Source: Minisyncoccus sp041650175
GTDB lineage: Bacteria; Patescibacteriota; Minisyncoccia; Minisyncoccales; Minisyncoccaceae
Direction: 5' to 3'
Length of the DNA stretch: 64,000 nucleotides
Assembly: GCA_041650175.1 (NCBI GenBank)
Contig: JBAZLS010000002.1
Location: 42,549 to 106,548 of the forward strand
Position numbers and translations under genes: made by a program. A model generated the notes under the pieces. It worked only from the letters and a program-made list of their open reading frames with translations, was not told the DNA's origin and did not search any database. Below, piece after piece: positions 6,402-15,829 of the stretch; within the stretch, counting starts at the first letter, position 1; each line of letters opens with the position of its first letter.

Positions 6402-9374
6402 ATGAGTAATGAAGAAAAGATATTAGAATTTTGGGAAAAAGAAGATGTTTTCCATAAATCAATAAAAAATAGAGAAGGTGCGGAATATTATAGCTTTTAC
6501 GATGGTCCGCCTTTTGCAACTGGAAAGCCTCATTACGGACATATTCTTGCGACAACTATCAAAGATAGCGTTTTACGTTTTTGGACAATGAAAGGATATC
6601 AGATTCCTCGTCGTGTCGGTTGGGATTGCCATGGCTTGCCAATAGAAAACTTGATTGAAAAAGAACTTAATATCAAAAGCAAGAAACAGATTGAAGAAAT
6701 GGGAATTGAAAAGTTCAATAATGCTTGCCGTAGTTCTGTTTTTACTTGCGTTTCCGATTTTCAAGAAACATTAAAAAGAGTCGGCAGATGGGCAGATTAT
6801 TCCGAAAGTTATTCTACAATGGATAATAACTATATCGAATCTGTTTGGTGGGTACTAAAACAGCTTTGGGGAAAAGGCTTAATAGAAAAAAACTATCGTG
6901 TTTCTCCATATTGTCCAAGATGCGCCACTACAATTTCTAATTTCGAAGTAAATCAAGGCTATAAAGAAACAAGAGATAAATCTGTTTATGTAAAGTTCAA
7001 AATTATTGGACATGAAAAACTGAAAGACGTTTTCTTTTTGGTTTGGACAACTACTCCTTGGACATTGCCAGGAAATATTGCCTTAGCTGTTAATGAAAAA
7101 TTAGATTATTGTTTAGTCGAAAATAACAACGAAAAATATATCTTAGCAAAAAATAGACTAGCAATACTAGAAGGAGAAATAAACACTATCAAAGAAATCA
7201 AGGGAAAGGATTTAGTCGGAATTGCTTATGAGCCAATGTTTAATTATCTTGCATTGCAAGACATTAATGGAATTAAAAATTGCTTCAAAATTTTTGCCGG
7301 AAATGATTTTGTAACCGACAACGATGGTTCGGGTATCGTCCATATCAACCCAATGCATGGAGAAGATGATTTTCAATTAGCAAAAACAAATAACTTGCCT
7401 CATTTCCATCTTGTTGACGAAGAAGGAAAATTTAACGCTAATGTTAAGGATTTTGCAAACGAAAATGTTAAAGAGGCTGATCCAAAAATTATAAATTATC
7501 TGAAAGAAAAAGGAATAGTTTATAAAGAAGAATTAATTATCCATGAATATCCTTATTGCTGGCGATGTGATTCTCCTTTACTTTATTATGCTGTTGATAG
7601 CTGGTATGTGCTAGTCACAAAAATAAAAGATAAATTGATTGCTAATAATCAAAAAACTCACTGGGTTCCAGAACATCTCAAGAATGGGCGTTTTGGCAAA
7701 TGGTTAGAAGGAGCTCGAGATTGGGATTTTGTTCGAAGGAGGTTTTGGGGGTCTCCTGTTCCAATTTGGGAGTGTAAAGAATGCAGCGAAAAACTATGTA
7801 TCGGAAGTATAGAAGAAATTAAAAAATATCAGATTTCAGATTCAGACTTAACTGATTTGCATCGTCCTTTTATTGATAAGATAAAATTAAAATGTCCAAA
7901 ATGTGGTAAAGAAATGGAAAGGGTGGAAGGTGTTTTTGATTGTTGGTTTGAATCTGGTTCGATGCCCTATGCGCAATGGCATTATCCTTTTGAAAATAAA
8001 GAGCTAGTAGAAAAAACTTTTCCTGCTGATTTTATCGCTGAAGGCTTAGATCAAACAAGAGGATGGTTCTACACATTAGATGTGCTTGCGACTGCGCTTA
8101 CGCTAGATAATATCGGGTTTGGAATAGATAAGCCTGCTTTCAAGAATGTTATTACTAACGGTTTAGTTTTAGATGATAGGGGGAGAAAGCTAAGCAAAAA
8201 GTTAAAAAATTATCCAGACCCAGCAGATGTATTTAATAAATATGGAGCTGATTCTTTACGCTATTTTCTTTTATCATCTACTAATATCGGAGAAGAATAT
8301 CGTTTTTCAGAAGATAAAGTAAAAGAAGTTTGGCGTAATGTGATTCTGAGTTTGGAGAATTGTTTCAAGTTCTATGAAACATATATCCCAAAAGATAAAA
8401 AAATTGTTCCTTCCTCCGATTCAAATAATGTTTTGGACAAATGGATAATTGGAAGGATTGAAGCGTTAAACTTTGGCGTCAATAAATTTATGCAAGAGTA
8501 TGATTTGACTCGAGCAACAAGATTATTTGGAGGAGGACAAGTAGAAGGAGGGTTAGAAGCTGCAGAAGTTGAGATTAAATGGGAGAATTATTCAATGGGA
8601 GCATTTATTGATGACCTATCAAATTGGTATATTAGAAGATCTAGGAAAAGATTTCAAAAACCAGAAAACGAAGAAGAACGAAATGAAGCAATGAAAACAT
8701 TACATTATGTTTTATTGAAAATGGCTAAACTAATTGCACCTTTCACGCCTTTTATTGCAGAAGATTTATATCAGAAATTAAAATCAGAGGGGGATCCAAT
8801 CAGTGTCCATCTTTGCGATTATCCAGTACCAGATGAAAAAGTTCTAAATGCTGATTATTATAATATTTATCAAGATATGTCTTTTGCGCGAGAATTCGTT
8901 GCCTTAGCTTTAGCAAAAAGATCAGAAATCGGTATTAAAGTTCGCCAACCTTTAGCTTCTGTTTCTGCTCCATCTCGTTTTGAGGGAGGAATATGTTTTA
9001 AGAACAATCAAAAAGAACTTTTTGATATTATAAAAGAAGAAGTTAATGTTAAGGAAATTTTAGTTAAGAATGAGGCCAATAATTCTATTATTTTTGACAC
9101 AGAACTCACGGAAGAATTAAAAGAAGAAGGCTATTTAAGAGAAATTATCCGTCATATTCAACAAGCAAGGAAGGAGATGCATTTAATCCCCGAAGATACA
9201 ATTAATGTTTATTATGCTAGCAAATTGTTGTCTCCATTTATTGAGAAAAATAAAGAATATTTAGCAAAAGAAGTCTTAGCAAAAGAATTCATACCTGAAG
9301 ATAATATTATTGATGCTAAGCAGATTAATTTGGAAGAAAATAAGACTGTTATTTTTAATATAAAAGTTGTATAA
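6402..9374 (+). CDS. ileS: Isoleucyl-tRNA synthetase (archaeal/eukaryotic-like type)
   Basis: Class I synthetase that charges and proofreads tRNA-Ile. The 990 residues contain FYDGPPFATGKPHYGH with the HIGH motif as HYGH (44-47), WDCHGLP, an editing domain (TTTPWTLPGN onward), RRFWGSP, zinc-like cysteine pairs (CKECSEKLC, CPKCGK), GLDQTRGWFYTL, and the KMSKS loop as KLSKK (596-600) followed by LKNYPDP. KLSKxLKNYPDP is typical of the type also found in Archaea and eukaryotes. About residue 705-730 it has an extra Gly/Glu-rich segment (LFGGGQVEGGLEAAEVEIK) between RATR and the FIDDLSNWYIRRSR helix. Start ATG has no Shine-Dalgarno. Confidence 0.95.
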   Translation: MSNEEKILEFWEKEDVFHKSIKNREGAEYYSFYDGPPFATGKPHYGHILATTIKDSVLRFWTMKGYQIPRRVGWDCHGLPIENLIEKELNIKSKKQIEEMGIEKFNNACRSSVFTCVSDFQETLKRVGRWADYSESYSTMDNNYIESVWWVLKQLWGKGLIEKNYRVSPYCPRCATTISNFEVNQGYKETRDKSVYVKFKIIGHEKLKDVFFLVWTTTPWTLPGNIALAVNEKLDYCLVENNNEKYILAKNRLAILEGEINTIKEIKGKDLVGIAYEPMFNYLALQDINGIKNCFKIFAGNDFVTDNDGSGIVHINPMHGEDDFQLAKTNNLPHFHLVDEEGKFNANVKDFANENVKEADPKIINYLKEKGIVYKEELIIHEYPYCWRCDSPLLYYAVDSWYVLVTKIKDKLIANNQKTHWVPEHLKNGRFGKWLEGARDWDFVRRRFWGSPVPIWECKECSEKLCIGSIEEIKKYQISDSDLTDLHRPFIDKIKLKCPKCGKEMERVEGVFDCWFESGSMPYAQWHYPFENKELVEKTFPADFIAEGLDQTRGWFYTLDVLATALTLDNIGFGIDKPAFKNVITNGLVLDDRGRKLSKKLKNYPDPADVFNKYGADSLRYFLLSSTNIGEEYRFSEDKVKEVWRNVILSLENCFKFYETYIPKDKKIVPSSDSNNVLDKWIIGRIEALNFGVNKFMQEYDLTRATRLFGGGQVEGGLEAAEVEIKWENYSMGAFIDDLSNWYIRRSRKRFQKPENEEERNEAMKTLHYVLLKMAKLIAPFTPFIAEDLYQKLKSEGDPISVHLCDYPVPDEKVLNADYYNIYQDMSFAREFVALALAKRSEIGIKVRQPLASVSAPSRFEGGICFKNNQKELFDIIKEEVNVKEILVKNEANNSIIFDTELTEELKEEGYLREIIRHIQQARKEMHLIPEDTINVYYASKLLSPFIEKNKEYLAKEVLAKEFIPEDNIIDAKQINLEENKTVIFNIKVV

Positions 9375-9411
9375 TAGTTGTATAATATAAGAAATTTTTA
9401 CTTTTTTAAAA

Positions 9412-9768
9412 ATGGAACAGCTTTTTCCAATAGAAAAACCAAGCAAAAGCGGTAGTATCGGAGCTCATCGGTCAGAAGGTGGAGCTTTTGAATATAAAAA
9501 AAATAAAAAGGAAGGGAAAAAAGAAAAAAAATTCGGCTGGTCTTTTGGCGTTGCAGAAAAACCAGGACAAAAAAATGAAAGAGAGGAAAAAAGCAAGTAT
9601 ATGGGATCGCTTTCAAACATTAAAGACAAGGCAACTGGCCGTAATACGAAATACAAAGACAGCGTTGTAAAGCCTTGGGATTTTAATGCTGTTAGAAGTG
9701 ACCCATCTCAGAGCCAGTATGGGAATGCGCTTGCTAATTTAAAAAACAGTGTTAAGGGAAAAGAATAA
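9412..9768 (+). CDS. Lysine-rich hypothetical protein, probably disordered
   Basis: A 118-residue protein, very rich in Lys, Glu, Gly and Ser with few hydrophobics. The centre is a charged run (YKKNKKEGKKEKKFGWSF), and the C-terminal half has polar short motifs such as GSLSNIKDKATGRNTK. It has no signal or membrane helix. Two tandem GTTGTATAAT copies precede it (9365-9385) and could provide a -10 box. It overlaps nothing of the next gene when that gene is started at 9776, lying 7 bases away, so it is probably expressed with the surface protein downstream. No family recognised. Confidence 0.6.
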   Translation: MEQLFPIEKPSKSGSIGAHRSEGGAFEYKKNKKEGKKEKKFGWSFGVAEKPGQKNEREEKSKYMGSLSNIKDKATGRNTKYKDSVVKPWDFNAVRSDPSQSQYGNALANLKNSVKGKE

Positions 9769-9775
9769 TACCATT

Positions 9776-11395
9776 ATGAATAAAAAATTAATATTTATTA
9801 TTAGCTCAGTAATTCTAGTTTTAGTATTGTTTTTCTTTTGGCAAAAAATGGCGTTTGATAAGGGGATTTTAAAATTGGAAATAATAGGACCAGATAAGGT
9901 AGACGTAGGAGAAGAATTTGAATATGTAGTCAAATATAAAAATAATGGATCAATTAATTTAGAAAATCCTGAAATGATTTTCAGTTATCCAAATGGGGCT
10001 ATTGTTGATAATGGCGTAAAAATCAAAAAGGTTACTTCCGATGAGCTGGGGGGAACTATATATCCGGGACAGGAAAGAACAATGAAATTTGTTGCAAGGC
10101 TCTTAGGCAAAGAGGGTGAATTAAAAAAGGCAGAAGTCAAAGTTAATTTTCAGCCTCAAGATTTAAAAGTCAGGAACGAAACCAGCAGTTCATTTTCAAC
10201 TGTACTTGATAAATTACCCTTATCTTTAAGCCTTGATATTCCTCAAAAATCTGGAGCTGGCAGGCCGATTACAGTCAAAATTTCCTATTCTTCAAGCGTT
10301 TCGTATCCATTAAAAGATTTATCATGTTCAATCGAATATCCAGAAGCTTTCCAATTTGTTTCAGCTAAGCCAAAAGGAATGGATGATAAACAATGGGATA
10401 TTCCAATACTGAATGAATCAGACGGAGGGAAAATAGAAATATCTGGCATCCTAAATGGAAATCCGCAAGATCAAAAAGTATTTAAAGCAAAAATAGGTGT
10501 TTGGCAAGATGGTAATTTTATAGTGCTTAAAGAAGCAAACCGAGGCGTTGCCATTATCGCTCCTTCAGTACAATTTACAGAAAAGATTAATAATCAAGAA
10601 GGATATACAGTAAATATGGGGGATAGGCTTCATTATGAAATATCTTTTCGAAATGTTGGCGAAGAAGCAATGAAAGATTTAGCGCTTATAATAAAACTTG
10701 AAGGTAGCGGACTTGACTATAATTCTATTCAAGCAGGAGAAGGGGTTTACCAGAAAGGAGATAATTCTCTTATATGGGATGGCAATCAAATTTCCGAACT
10801 CCAAGATTTTTCGATAAATACTGAAGGCAAAGTAGAATTTTGGATTTCTACAAATAAAAAATGGGCAATGAAAAGCCAAGGAGACAAGAATCCTTTTATA
10901 AAAACAAAAATAACTTTAGGACAAATAAAGCAGGAATTTTTGAATAAAATAAATTCTTCATTATCTGCAACTCAAAGTATTCGAACCGATAGCAAGATTT
11001 TTAATGATTCTGGACCAATGCCAGTGACGGCTTATGAAAAAACAACATTTACAGTTGAATGGGCAGCGAAAAATAATTACAATGATGTTACTAATGCTAA
11101 AATGACCACTGTTCTTCCAGGAGGTGTAAGATTTATAGAAGGGCAGACAAAAGTTCCTGACGGGACTAAAATTTTTTATGATGAAGGAACTAGGCAATTA
11201 ACGTGGGAAATTGGTTCGCTTGAAGCTGGCACAGGAATATTTAATGAAGGAAAAAGTTGCGCTTTCCAATTATCAATTAATCCAGAAACAGTAGACACAG
11301 ATGTATTATTAATTGGTTCATCACAATTATCAGGAACAGATCTTTGGACGAATAGTAATTTAATTACTAATACTGATCCAAATTATAGTAAATAA
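9776..11395 (+). CDS. Membrane-anchored surface protein with DUF11/Ig-like repeats
   Basis: I start at ATG 9776 (MNKKLIFIISSVILVLV), since the alternative upstream GTG at 9749 would lie inside the preceding gene. Residues 5-25 form an uncleaved signal/anchor helix and the remaining 510 residues are outside: at least three beta-sandwich units (starting near LEIIGPDKVDVGEEFEYVV, IPQKSGAGRPITVKISY, and NNQEGYTVNMGDRLHYEI) with a last one (YEKTTFTVEWAAKNNYNDV) of the DUF11 conserved-repeat type. Such proteins are adhesive or structural. Function is inferred; no catalytic motif is seen. Confidence 0.75.
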   Translation: MNKKLIFIISSVILVLVLFFFWQKMAFDKGILKLEIIGPDKVDVGEEFEYVVKYKNNGSINLENPEMIFSYPNGAIVDNGVKIKKVTSDELGGTIYPGQERTMKFVARLLGKEGELKKAEVKVNFQPQDLKVRNETSSSFSTVLDKLPLSLSLDIPQKSGAGRPITVKISYSSSVSYPLKDLSCSIEYPEAFQFVSAKPKGMDDKQWDIPILNESDGGKIEISGILNGNPQDQKVFKAKIGVWQDGNFIVLKEANRGVAIIAPSVQFTEKINNQEGYTVNMGDRLHYEISFRNVGEEAMKDLALIIKLEGSGLDYNSIQAGEGVYQKGDNSLIWDGNQISELQDFSINTEGKVEFWISTNKKWAMKSQGDKNPFIKTKITLGQIKQEFLNKINSSLSATQSIRTDSKIFNDSGPMPVTAYEKTTFTVEWAAKNNYNDVTNAKMTTVLPGGVRFIEGQTKVPDGTKIFYDEGTRQLTWEIGSLEAGTGIFNEGKSCAFQLSINPETVDTDVLLIGSSQLSGTDLWTNSNLITNTDPNYSK

Positions 11396-11400
11396 AGCTT

Positions 11401-11796
11401 ATGCAAGAAATATTTAGCCCTTCGAGACTTATTACTTTCGGTCTTATATTTTTATTCTTTTTTTCAATTCCTGTTTTTACAATTATACAGATTCAAAAAG
11501 CTGATAATGAAAAAAAGATAAAGTATGATTTAAGGCAATTAGAATCATGGGCGCAAGTTTATAAGATGAAAAATGGAAACCTCAAAGGATTTGATGATGA
11601 TGTTGAAATAAAAATGATTAAAATAGATTTAGTTTCAAATACAGGAAATCCAGTCGAAATTAATTTTGATGATAACTATGAAGTATATTGCATTAAAGCA
11701 ATAAAAAACAGCAAGACTTATTGTATTGATGATACGGGATATTTAGTAGAAGATGGTTTTGATTGCAAGCCAGGAATAGGTGTTTGTAAGCAATAA
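11401..11796 (+). CDS. Small membrane-anchored protein, pilin-like architecture
   Basis: A 131-residue protein with one N-terminal hydrophobic helix (about 11-30), then a helical polar segment (KKIKYDLRQLESWAQVYKMK) and a small extracellular domain with five cysteines (YCIKAIKN, YCIDD, DCKPGIGVC). The layout resembles pseudopilins, but there is no prepilin peptidase site (G-F-T-x-x-E). It starts 5 bases after the surface protein and probably shares its message. Disulfides outside the cell are likely. Family unknown. Confidence 0.65.
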   Translation: MQEIFSPSRLITFGLIFLFFFSIPVFTIIQIQKADNEKKIKYDLRQLESWAQVYKMKNGNLKGFDDDVEIKMIKIDLVSNTGNPVEINFDDNYEVYCIKAIKNSKTYCIDDTGYLVEDGFDCKPGIGVCKQ

Positions 11797-11824
11797 AATT
11801 GCTTGATTAAAAATAGTATTTCGT

Positions 11825-11850
11825 AAAAAGATGCGAATTAAGCATCTTTT
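11825..11850. terminator. Bidirectional intrinsic terminator
   Basis: AAAAAGATGC, loop GAATTAA, GCATCTTTTTTT. It serves both the plus operon and cysS, whose last codons (GAT GCT TAA) are part of the hairpin. Confidence 0.75.
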
Positions 11851-13307
11851 TTTATTTGTTTTATGACTGTTTGTTTTTCCGAGTCTTCAATTAGCCACCC
11901 CTTGTCTAATATTTCTGCTCTAATTTTATCAGCTAGTTGCCAATCTTTTTCATTTCTTGCATTTTCTCTTTTTTCAATCAAATCAGTTATTTCTTTTGGA
12001 ATATCACCTAAATTTTCACTTAATATAGGCAATCCTTCATCGTTTAGTGTTTTTAAAATGTATTTCCCAAATTTACTTTTATCAAAATCAATATCAACTA
12101 TTCTAAGTCCAAATATTTTATCAAACACAAGTAGTAATGAATATTTTTCGAAATCAGTTAAATCTTTATCTTTCAATGATTCCCAGCATAGCGCTAAAGC
12201 GCTTGGGATATTCAAATCATCATTTATTAAGGATAAAAATGTTTCTTTATAATTATTAAAGTTATTTCCAAGTTCAGTCTTTTTACTTTTTTTGAGGTCA
12301 GTTGCTTTTTCGTATAATTTTTCAAGTGCATTTTGCGAGAATTCAATACTTTCGTCGCTGAAATTCATTTTTTGCCTATAGTGCGTATTTAAGCATTGAT
12401 ATCGATAGGCGAGAGGACTGATTCCTTTATTTTTCAAATCAGTAATAGTAGTTATATTGCCAAGAGATTTACTCATTTTTCCATCTTTTACATTCAAGAA
12501 TTCTCCATGCATCCAGTAGTTTGACATTATTTCACCATAAGCAGCCTCAGCTTGAGCAATTTCATTAGTATGATGTATAGAAACGTGGTCTATTCCTCCA
12601 CAATGGATATCAAAAGGAATTCCAAGATTTTCTATACTCATCACTACGCATTCAGTATGCCAGCCAGGGAAACCGATTCCCCAAGGAGATTCCCATTCCA
12701 TCTGTCTTTTTTCATTCTTTGGGCTGAACTTCCATAGTGCAAAATCAGTTGGATTTTTCTTTTCTTTTACTTCGTCAATCCTTCCTCGAAGTTCGGTTTT
12801 TTCTTTTTCTCCCCATAGTCTTCCGTATTTTTTTAATTTGGAAGTATCAAAATAAATTCCATCTGAAATAATATAAGTATACCCCTTTTGCTCTAAGGTT
12901 TTTATTAATTCTATCTGTTCTTTTATGGTATCGGTTGCTTTTACTAAGATAGTAGGATCACTAATATTTAGCAATTTCAAATCCCTTAAAAATTGAGCAG
13001 TATAAAATTCAGCAATTTCCCAAACAGTTTTTTGCTCTTGTCTTGCTCCTTTTTCAAGCTTATCTTCACCAGAATCTGAATCAGAAGTTAAGTGTCCGAC
13101 ATCGGTAATGTTCATCACATGTTTTACATCATATCCATTAAAAGTTAACACCCTTTTAAGAATATCTTCAAAAATATATGTCCTAAGATTTCCAACATGA
13201 GCAAACCAATAAACAGTTGGCCCACAAGTATATAATCCAACTTTTTTTGGAACAATAGATTTAAACTCTTCCTTTTTCTTCGTGAGCGTATTATAAAATT
13301 GAATCAT
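11838..13307 (-). CDS. cysS: Cysteinyl-tRNA synthetase
   Basis: Class I synthetase for tRNA-Cys. The 489 residues have the zinc ligand Cys28 in YTCGPTVY, HVGN as the HIGH motif (37-40), GWHTECVVMS with further zinc ligands, HCGGIDHVSIHH, KMSKSLGN near residue 270, and the C-terminal helical domain ending in the usual REN/ARNEKDWQLADKIR segment followed by KGWLIED. Length and motif order are normal. Convergent with the surface-protein operon through a shared terminator. Start ATG at 13307-13305. Confidence 0.97.
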   Translation of the reverse strand: MIQFYNTLTKKKEEFKSIVPKKVGLYTCGPTVYWFAHVGNLRTYIFEDILKRVLTFNGYDVKHVMNITDVGHLTSDSDSGEDKLEKGARQEQKTVWEIAEFYTAQFLRDLKLLNISDPTILVKATDTIKEQIELIKTLEQKGYTYIISDGIYFDTSKLKKYGRLWGEKEKTELRGRIDEVKEKKNPTDFALWKFSPKNEKRQMEWESPWGIGFPGWHTECVVMSIENLGIPFDIHCGGIDHVSIHHTNEIAQAEAAYGEIMSNYWMHGEFLNVKDGKMSKSLGNITTITDLKNKGISPLAYRYQCLNTHYRQKMNFSDESIEFSQNALEKLYEKATDLKKSKKTELGNNFNNYKETFLSLINDDLNIPSALALCWESLKDKDLTDFEKYSLLLVFDKIFGLRIVDIDFDKSKFGKYILKTLNDEGLPILSENLGDIPKEITDLIEKRENARNEKDWQLADKIRAEILDKGWLIEDSEKQTVIKQIKKDA

Positions 13308-13355
13308 ATATTTTTAGATTTAGTAATATTTTTGCTTTACAAAACTACATTTAAA

Positions 13356-13372
13356 AGATTGCGAAGCAATCT
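13356..13372. repeat. Minimal remnant of the AGATTGC/GCAATCT repeat family
   Basis: AGATTGCGAAGCAATCT is the two outer ends of the dispersed repeat found elsewhere in the window fused back to back, as if the interior was lost. Confidence 0.5.
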
Positions 13373-13400
13373 ACCATATTCCACTCCTTTCACATCTTCG

Positions 13401-13588
13401 GCAAATTAAAATTTCACTTGCACAATTCGTTTTGTCATTTCTTTTTCGTCGCCTTCTTGCCCGCCTTTGGAGGGTTGCGCTTCCGCCAGTTGGCGGATGA
13501 GCGCAAACAGTTAAATTTCTAGTAAGAAATTTATGTCGACGAAAAAGGAATGACAAAAAAAGAATTGCTTTCCATTTCAAATTTTGCA
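13401..13588. repeat. Foldback (inverted-repeat) element between cysS and cysK
   Basis: The left arm 13401-13451 and the reverse complement of the right arm 13539-13588 align over about 50 bases; the inner 20 (TTTTGTCATT-CTTTTTCGTCG) are nearly perfect and the outer part has decayed. Inside are a strong GC hairpin (GCGCTTCCGCC, AGTT, GGCGGATGAGCGC) and AAATTTCT-AGTA-AGAAATTT. Any reading frame through it is low-complexity and unsupported. This stretch of the intergenic space otherwise holds no gene. Confidence 0.7.
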
Positions 13589-13600
13589 TGTTCCTTTTTT

Positions 13601-14461
13601 CTATATGTAACGTTCTCCTCGGTCGGGGAATACTGTAACGATTACTTTTCCAGGATTTTTCTTTCCAACTTCTAATGCAGCATACATAGATGCGCCGGAG
13701 CTAGGCCCCACTAGAATACCTTTGCTACTAGCCAGGTAATCCCTTCCCACAAGAGATTGTTCTTCGGTCAGTTCACACATCTCATCTATTAATTTTTCGT
13801 CCATCACAGGAGGGACAAATCCTTCTTTGATTGATTTTATTCCTTCTATAATTTCGTGACCTACTTGCGGTATTACTCCGATAATTTTAATATCAGGATA
13901 TTTTTCCTTTAGTTTTCTTGCAATTCCAGTTATTGTACCGCCAGTCCCTATACCTGCGACAAAAAAATCAATTTGTGGTTCTTCTCCTTCTATCTGTTCT
14001 ACGATTTCCTTTCCAGTTCCCTCATAATGAGCAACTACATTATTTTCATTTTCATATTGGTTCAAGTATACTAGTTTTTCACCATTTTTAATCTTTTCTT
14101 TTATTTCTGGAATAATATCTTGTCTTAATCTATCATCAAAAACTACTTTTCCTCCAAATTTTTCTATTATTTTAATTTTTCCTTTAGAAGTATTTGATGT
14201 AGTTATTACTTTTATATTATAACCTTTTGCAGCCGCAATCATAGCCATTGCAATACCAGTGTTTCCGCTTGTAACTTCAATCAATGTATCTCCCTTTTTC
14301 AATACTCCTTGCTTTTCTGCCGCTTCAATCATTGCGAGAGCAGCTCTATCTTTTATAGATCCTCCAGGATTAAAACCTTCAAGTTTTGCATATATCTTCG
14401 CAGGAAATTCTTCAATTTTTAACATTGGAGTATTCCCGATTAATTCTAAAAATGTTTTCAT
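13601..14461 (-). CDS. cysK: Cysteine synthase (O-acetylserine sulfhydrylase type)
   Basis: PLP enzyme of the CysK/CysM group that makes cysteine from an activated serine and sulfide. The 286 residues show the PLP lysine K37 in GGSIKDRA, the substrate loop TSGNTG (64-69), the phosphate-binding GIGTGGTITG, and the PSSGAS serine near the C-terminus. It ends soon after VFPDRGERYI, a little shorter than usual. CysM or cystathionine-beta-synthase-type specificity cannot be excluded. Lying next to cysS (separated by a foldback element) makes a cysteine-related role attractive, though the adjacency may be chance. Confidence 0.9.
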   Translation of the reverse strand: MKTFLELIGNTPMLKIEEFPAKIYAKLEGFNPGGSIKDRAALAMIEAAEKQGVLKKGDTLIEVTSGNTGIAMAMIAAAKGYNIKVITTSNTSKGKIKIIEKFGGKVVFDDRLRQDIIPEIKEKIKNGEKLVYLNQYENENNVVAHYEGTGKEIVEQIEGEEPQIDFFVAGIGTGGTITGIARKLKEKYPDIKIIGVIPQVGHEIIEGIKSIKEGFVPPVMDEKLIDEMCELTEEQSLVGRDYLASSKGILVGPSSGASMYAALEVGKKNPGKVIVTVFPDRGERYI

Positions 14462-14513
14462 AATTTTTTAAGTATTTATTGTTTTTATTGTAATATATTT
14501 TAATTAAATAAAA

Positions 14514-14578
14514 AATCCCCATAAGGGATTCAGTTTAATGTTTGAAAATAATCAAAAACTAATCCCTTTGTAAGGATT
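14514..14578. other. Two hairpins in the cysK-dnaX divergent region
   Basis: AATCCCC-ATAA-GGGATT (14514-14530) and AATCC-CTTTGTAA-GGATT (14561-14578) share the AATCC/GGATT stem. The space from 14462 to 14721 carries no gene. The pair could be a leader of cysK or a weak terminator for read-through; there is no T run directly after either. Confidence 0.35.
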
Positions 14579-14721
14579 TCATACTACAACAACATAATGT
14601 AATAGCAACTTGTTTCATGATCATTAAACTTATATTATCTTTTTATGCTTTCAGTGTCAAGAAACCTTTTATTTTTTAGTCAAGTTGCTTTTTATCCTTA
14701 AAAATAATAGAATATTTATAT

Positions 14722-15822
14722 ATGTCAGAAAACAATTTAGTATTATATAGGAAATATAGGCCTAAGAATTTTAAGGAATTTGTCGGTCAGGAACAGATTA
14801 CGAAGGTAATAATGAACGAGATTTTAACTGGTTCTATTAGTCATGCCTATTTGTTTTCTGGTCACAGAGGAACAGGAAAAACTACATTAGCTAGGATATT
14901 TGCCAAAGCTATTAATTGCCAAAACAGGCAAGGGGCAGAACCATGCAATAATTGTCCTTCTTGCAAAGAGATAAACGAAGGGAGAGCAATCGACTTGATT
15001 GAAGTTGATGCAGCTTCAAATAGGGGAATCGATGAAGTAAAATCATTGCGTGAGGGAATAAGATTTGCACCGACATTTCTAAAATATAAGGTTTTAATTT
15101 TGGATGAAGCCCATCAATTGTCTAAGGATGCTACAAATGCTTTATTGAAGATAATGGAAGAACCGCCATCCTACGTTGTTTTTATCTTGGCTACGACTGA
15201 AGCGAACAAAATGATTCCAACTATTTCTTCTCGTTGCCAGAAATTTAATTTTCATAAACTGAACCATGATTTTATTGCCGAAAAATTAAATATTATTTGC
15301 AAAGCCGAAAAGATAAAAATAGAAAAAGATGCTTTGGATTTATTAATTTCTTCAGCTGATGGTTCCCTTAGGGACGCAGAAGCAAAAATGAATCAATTAG
15401 TAAACTTTATTTCAAATACAGCATTTACCGTTGGAGACGTTCGTGAAATCCTTGGAATACCTGATATTAATCTTGCAATTGAACTAACAGATCTTTTAGC
15501 CGAAAAACAAAAAGCGAAAGCAATGAAATTTATCAGTGACAATACTGAAAAAGGACTTGATATCGCTGATTTTCTTGGTATGGTAATTGACTATCTGAGG
15601 AAAATCATGTTATTAAAAATAGGTGTTGAATTAATCGACGTCGCAATGCCAAGCGAGACTAATGAAGTGAAAGAAAAAGCATTAAAACAGGCAGAATTAT
15701 TTGAAGAAAAGAGACTAGCAAAGACATTGGCTTTATTGATGGATGCTGAGAATAAAACAAAATATTCTTCTATCCCGCAATTACCTTTGGAATTAGCTAT
15801 TATTGAATCTTTTGAAGATTAA
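14722..15822 (+). CDS. dnaX: DNA polymerase III subunit gamma (short form)
   Basis: Clamp-loader ATPase. Residues 9-20 (YRKYRPKNFKEF), Walker A GHRGTGKT (47-54), a four-cysteine zinc module (C66, C75, C78, C81), Walker B LILDEAHQLS, sensor 1 (LATTEANKMIPTISSRC) and sensor 2 (DGSLRDAEA) are all present. At 366 residues it stops after the oligomerisation domain and has no tau-specific part for DnaB and polymerase contacts, so only the gamma form is made here. A possible promoter is TTGCTT-17-TAGAAT at about 14687-14715. Confidence 0.95.
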   Translation: MSENNLVLYRKYRPKNFKEFVGQEQITKVIMNEILTGSISHAYLFSGHRGTGKTTLARIFAKAINCQNRQGAEPCNNCPSCKEINEGRAIDLIEVDAASNRGIDEVKSLREGIRFAPTFLKYKVLILDEAHQLSKDATNALLKIMEEPPSYVVFILATTEANKMIPTISSRCQKFNFHKLNHDFIAEKLNIICKAEKIKIEKDALDLLISSADGSLRDAEAKMNQLVNFISNTAFTVGDVREILGIPDINLAIELTDLLAEKQKAKAMKFISDNTEKGLDIADFLGMVIDYLRKIMLLKIGVELIDVAMPSETNEVKEKALKQAELFEEKRLAKTLALLMDAENKTKYSSIPQLPLELAIIESFED

Positions 15823-15829
15823 AAGATAT

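Noticed and set aside
13371..13589. Arg-rich 72-codon frame on the minus strand
   Set aside because: It lies wholly in the foldback element and has no gene-like composition.
14605..14630. TTTCATGATCATTAAA as a possible parS site
   Set aside because: It is palindromic only in its centre and does not match TGTTTCACGTGAAACA; it is also 30 kb from parAB.
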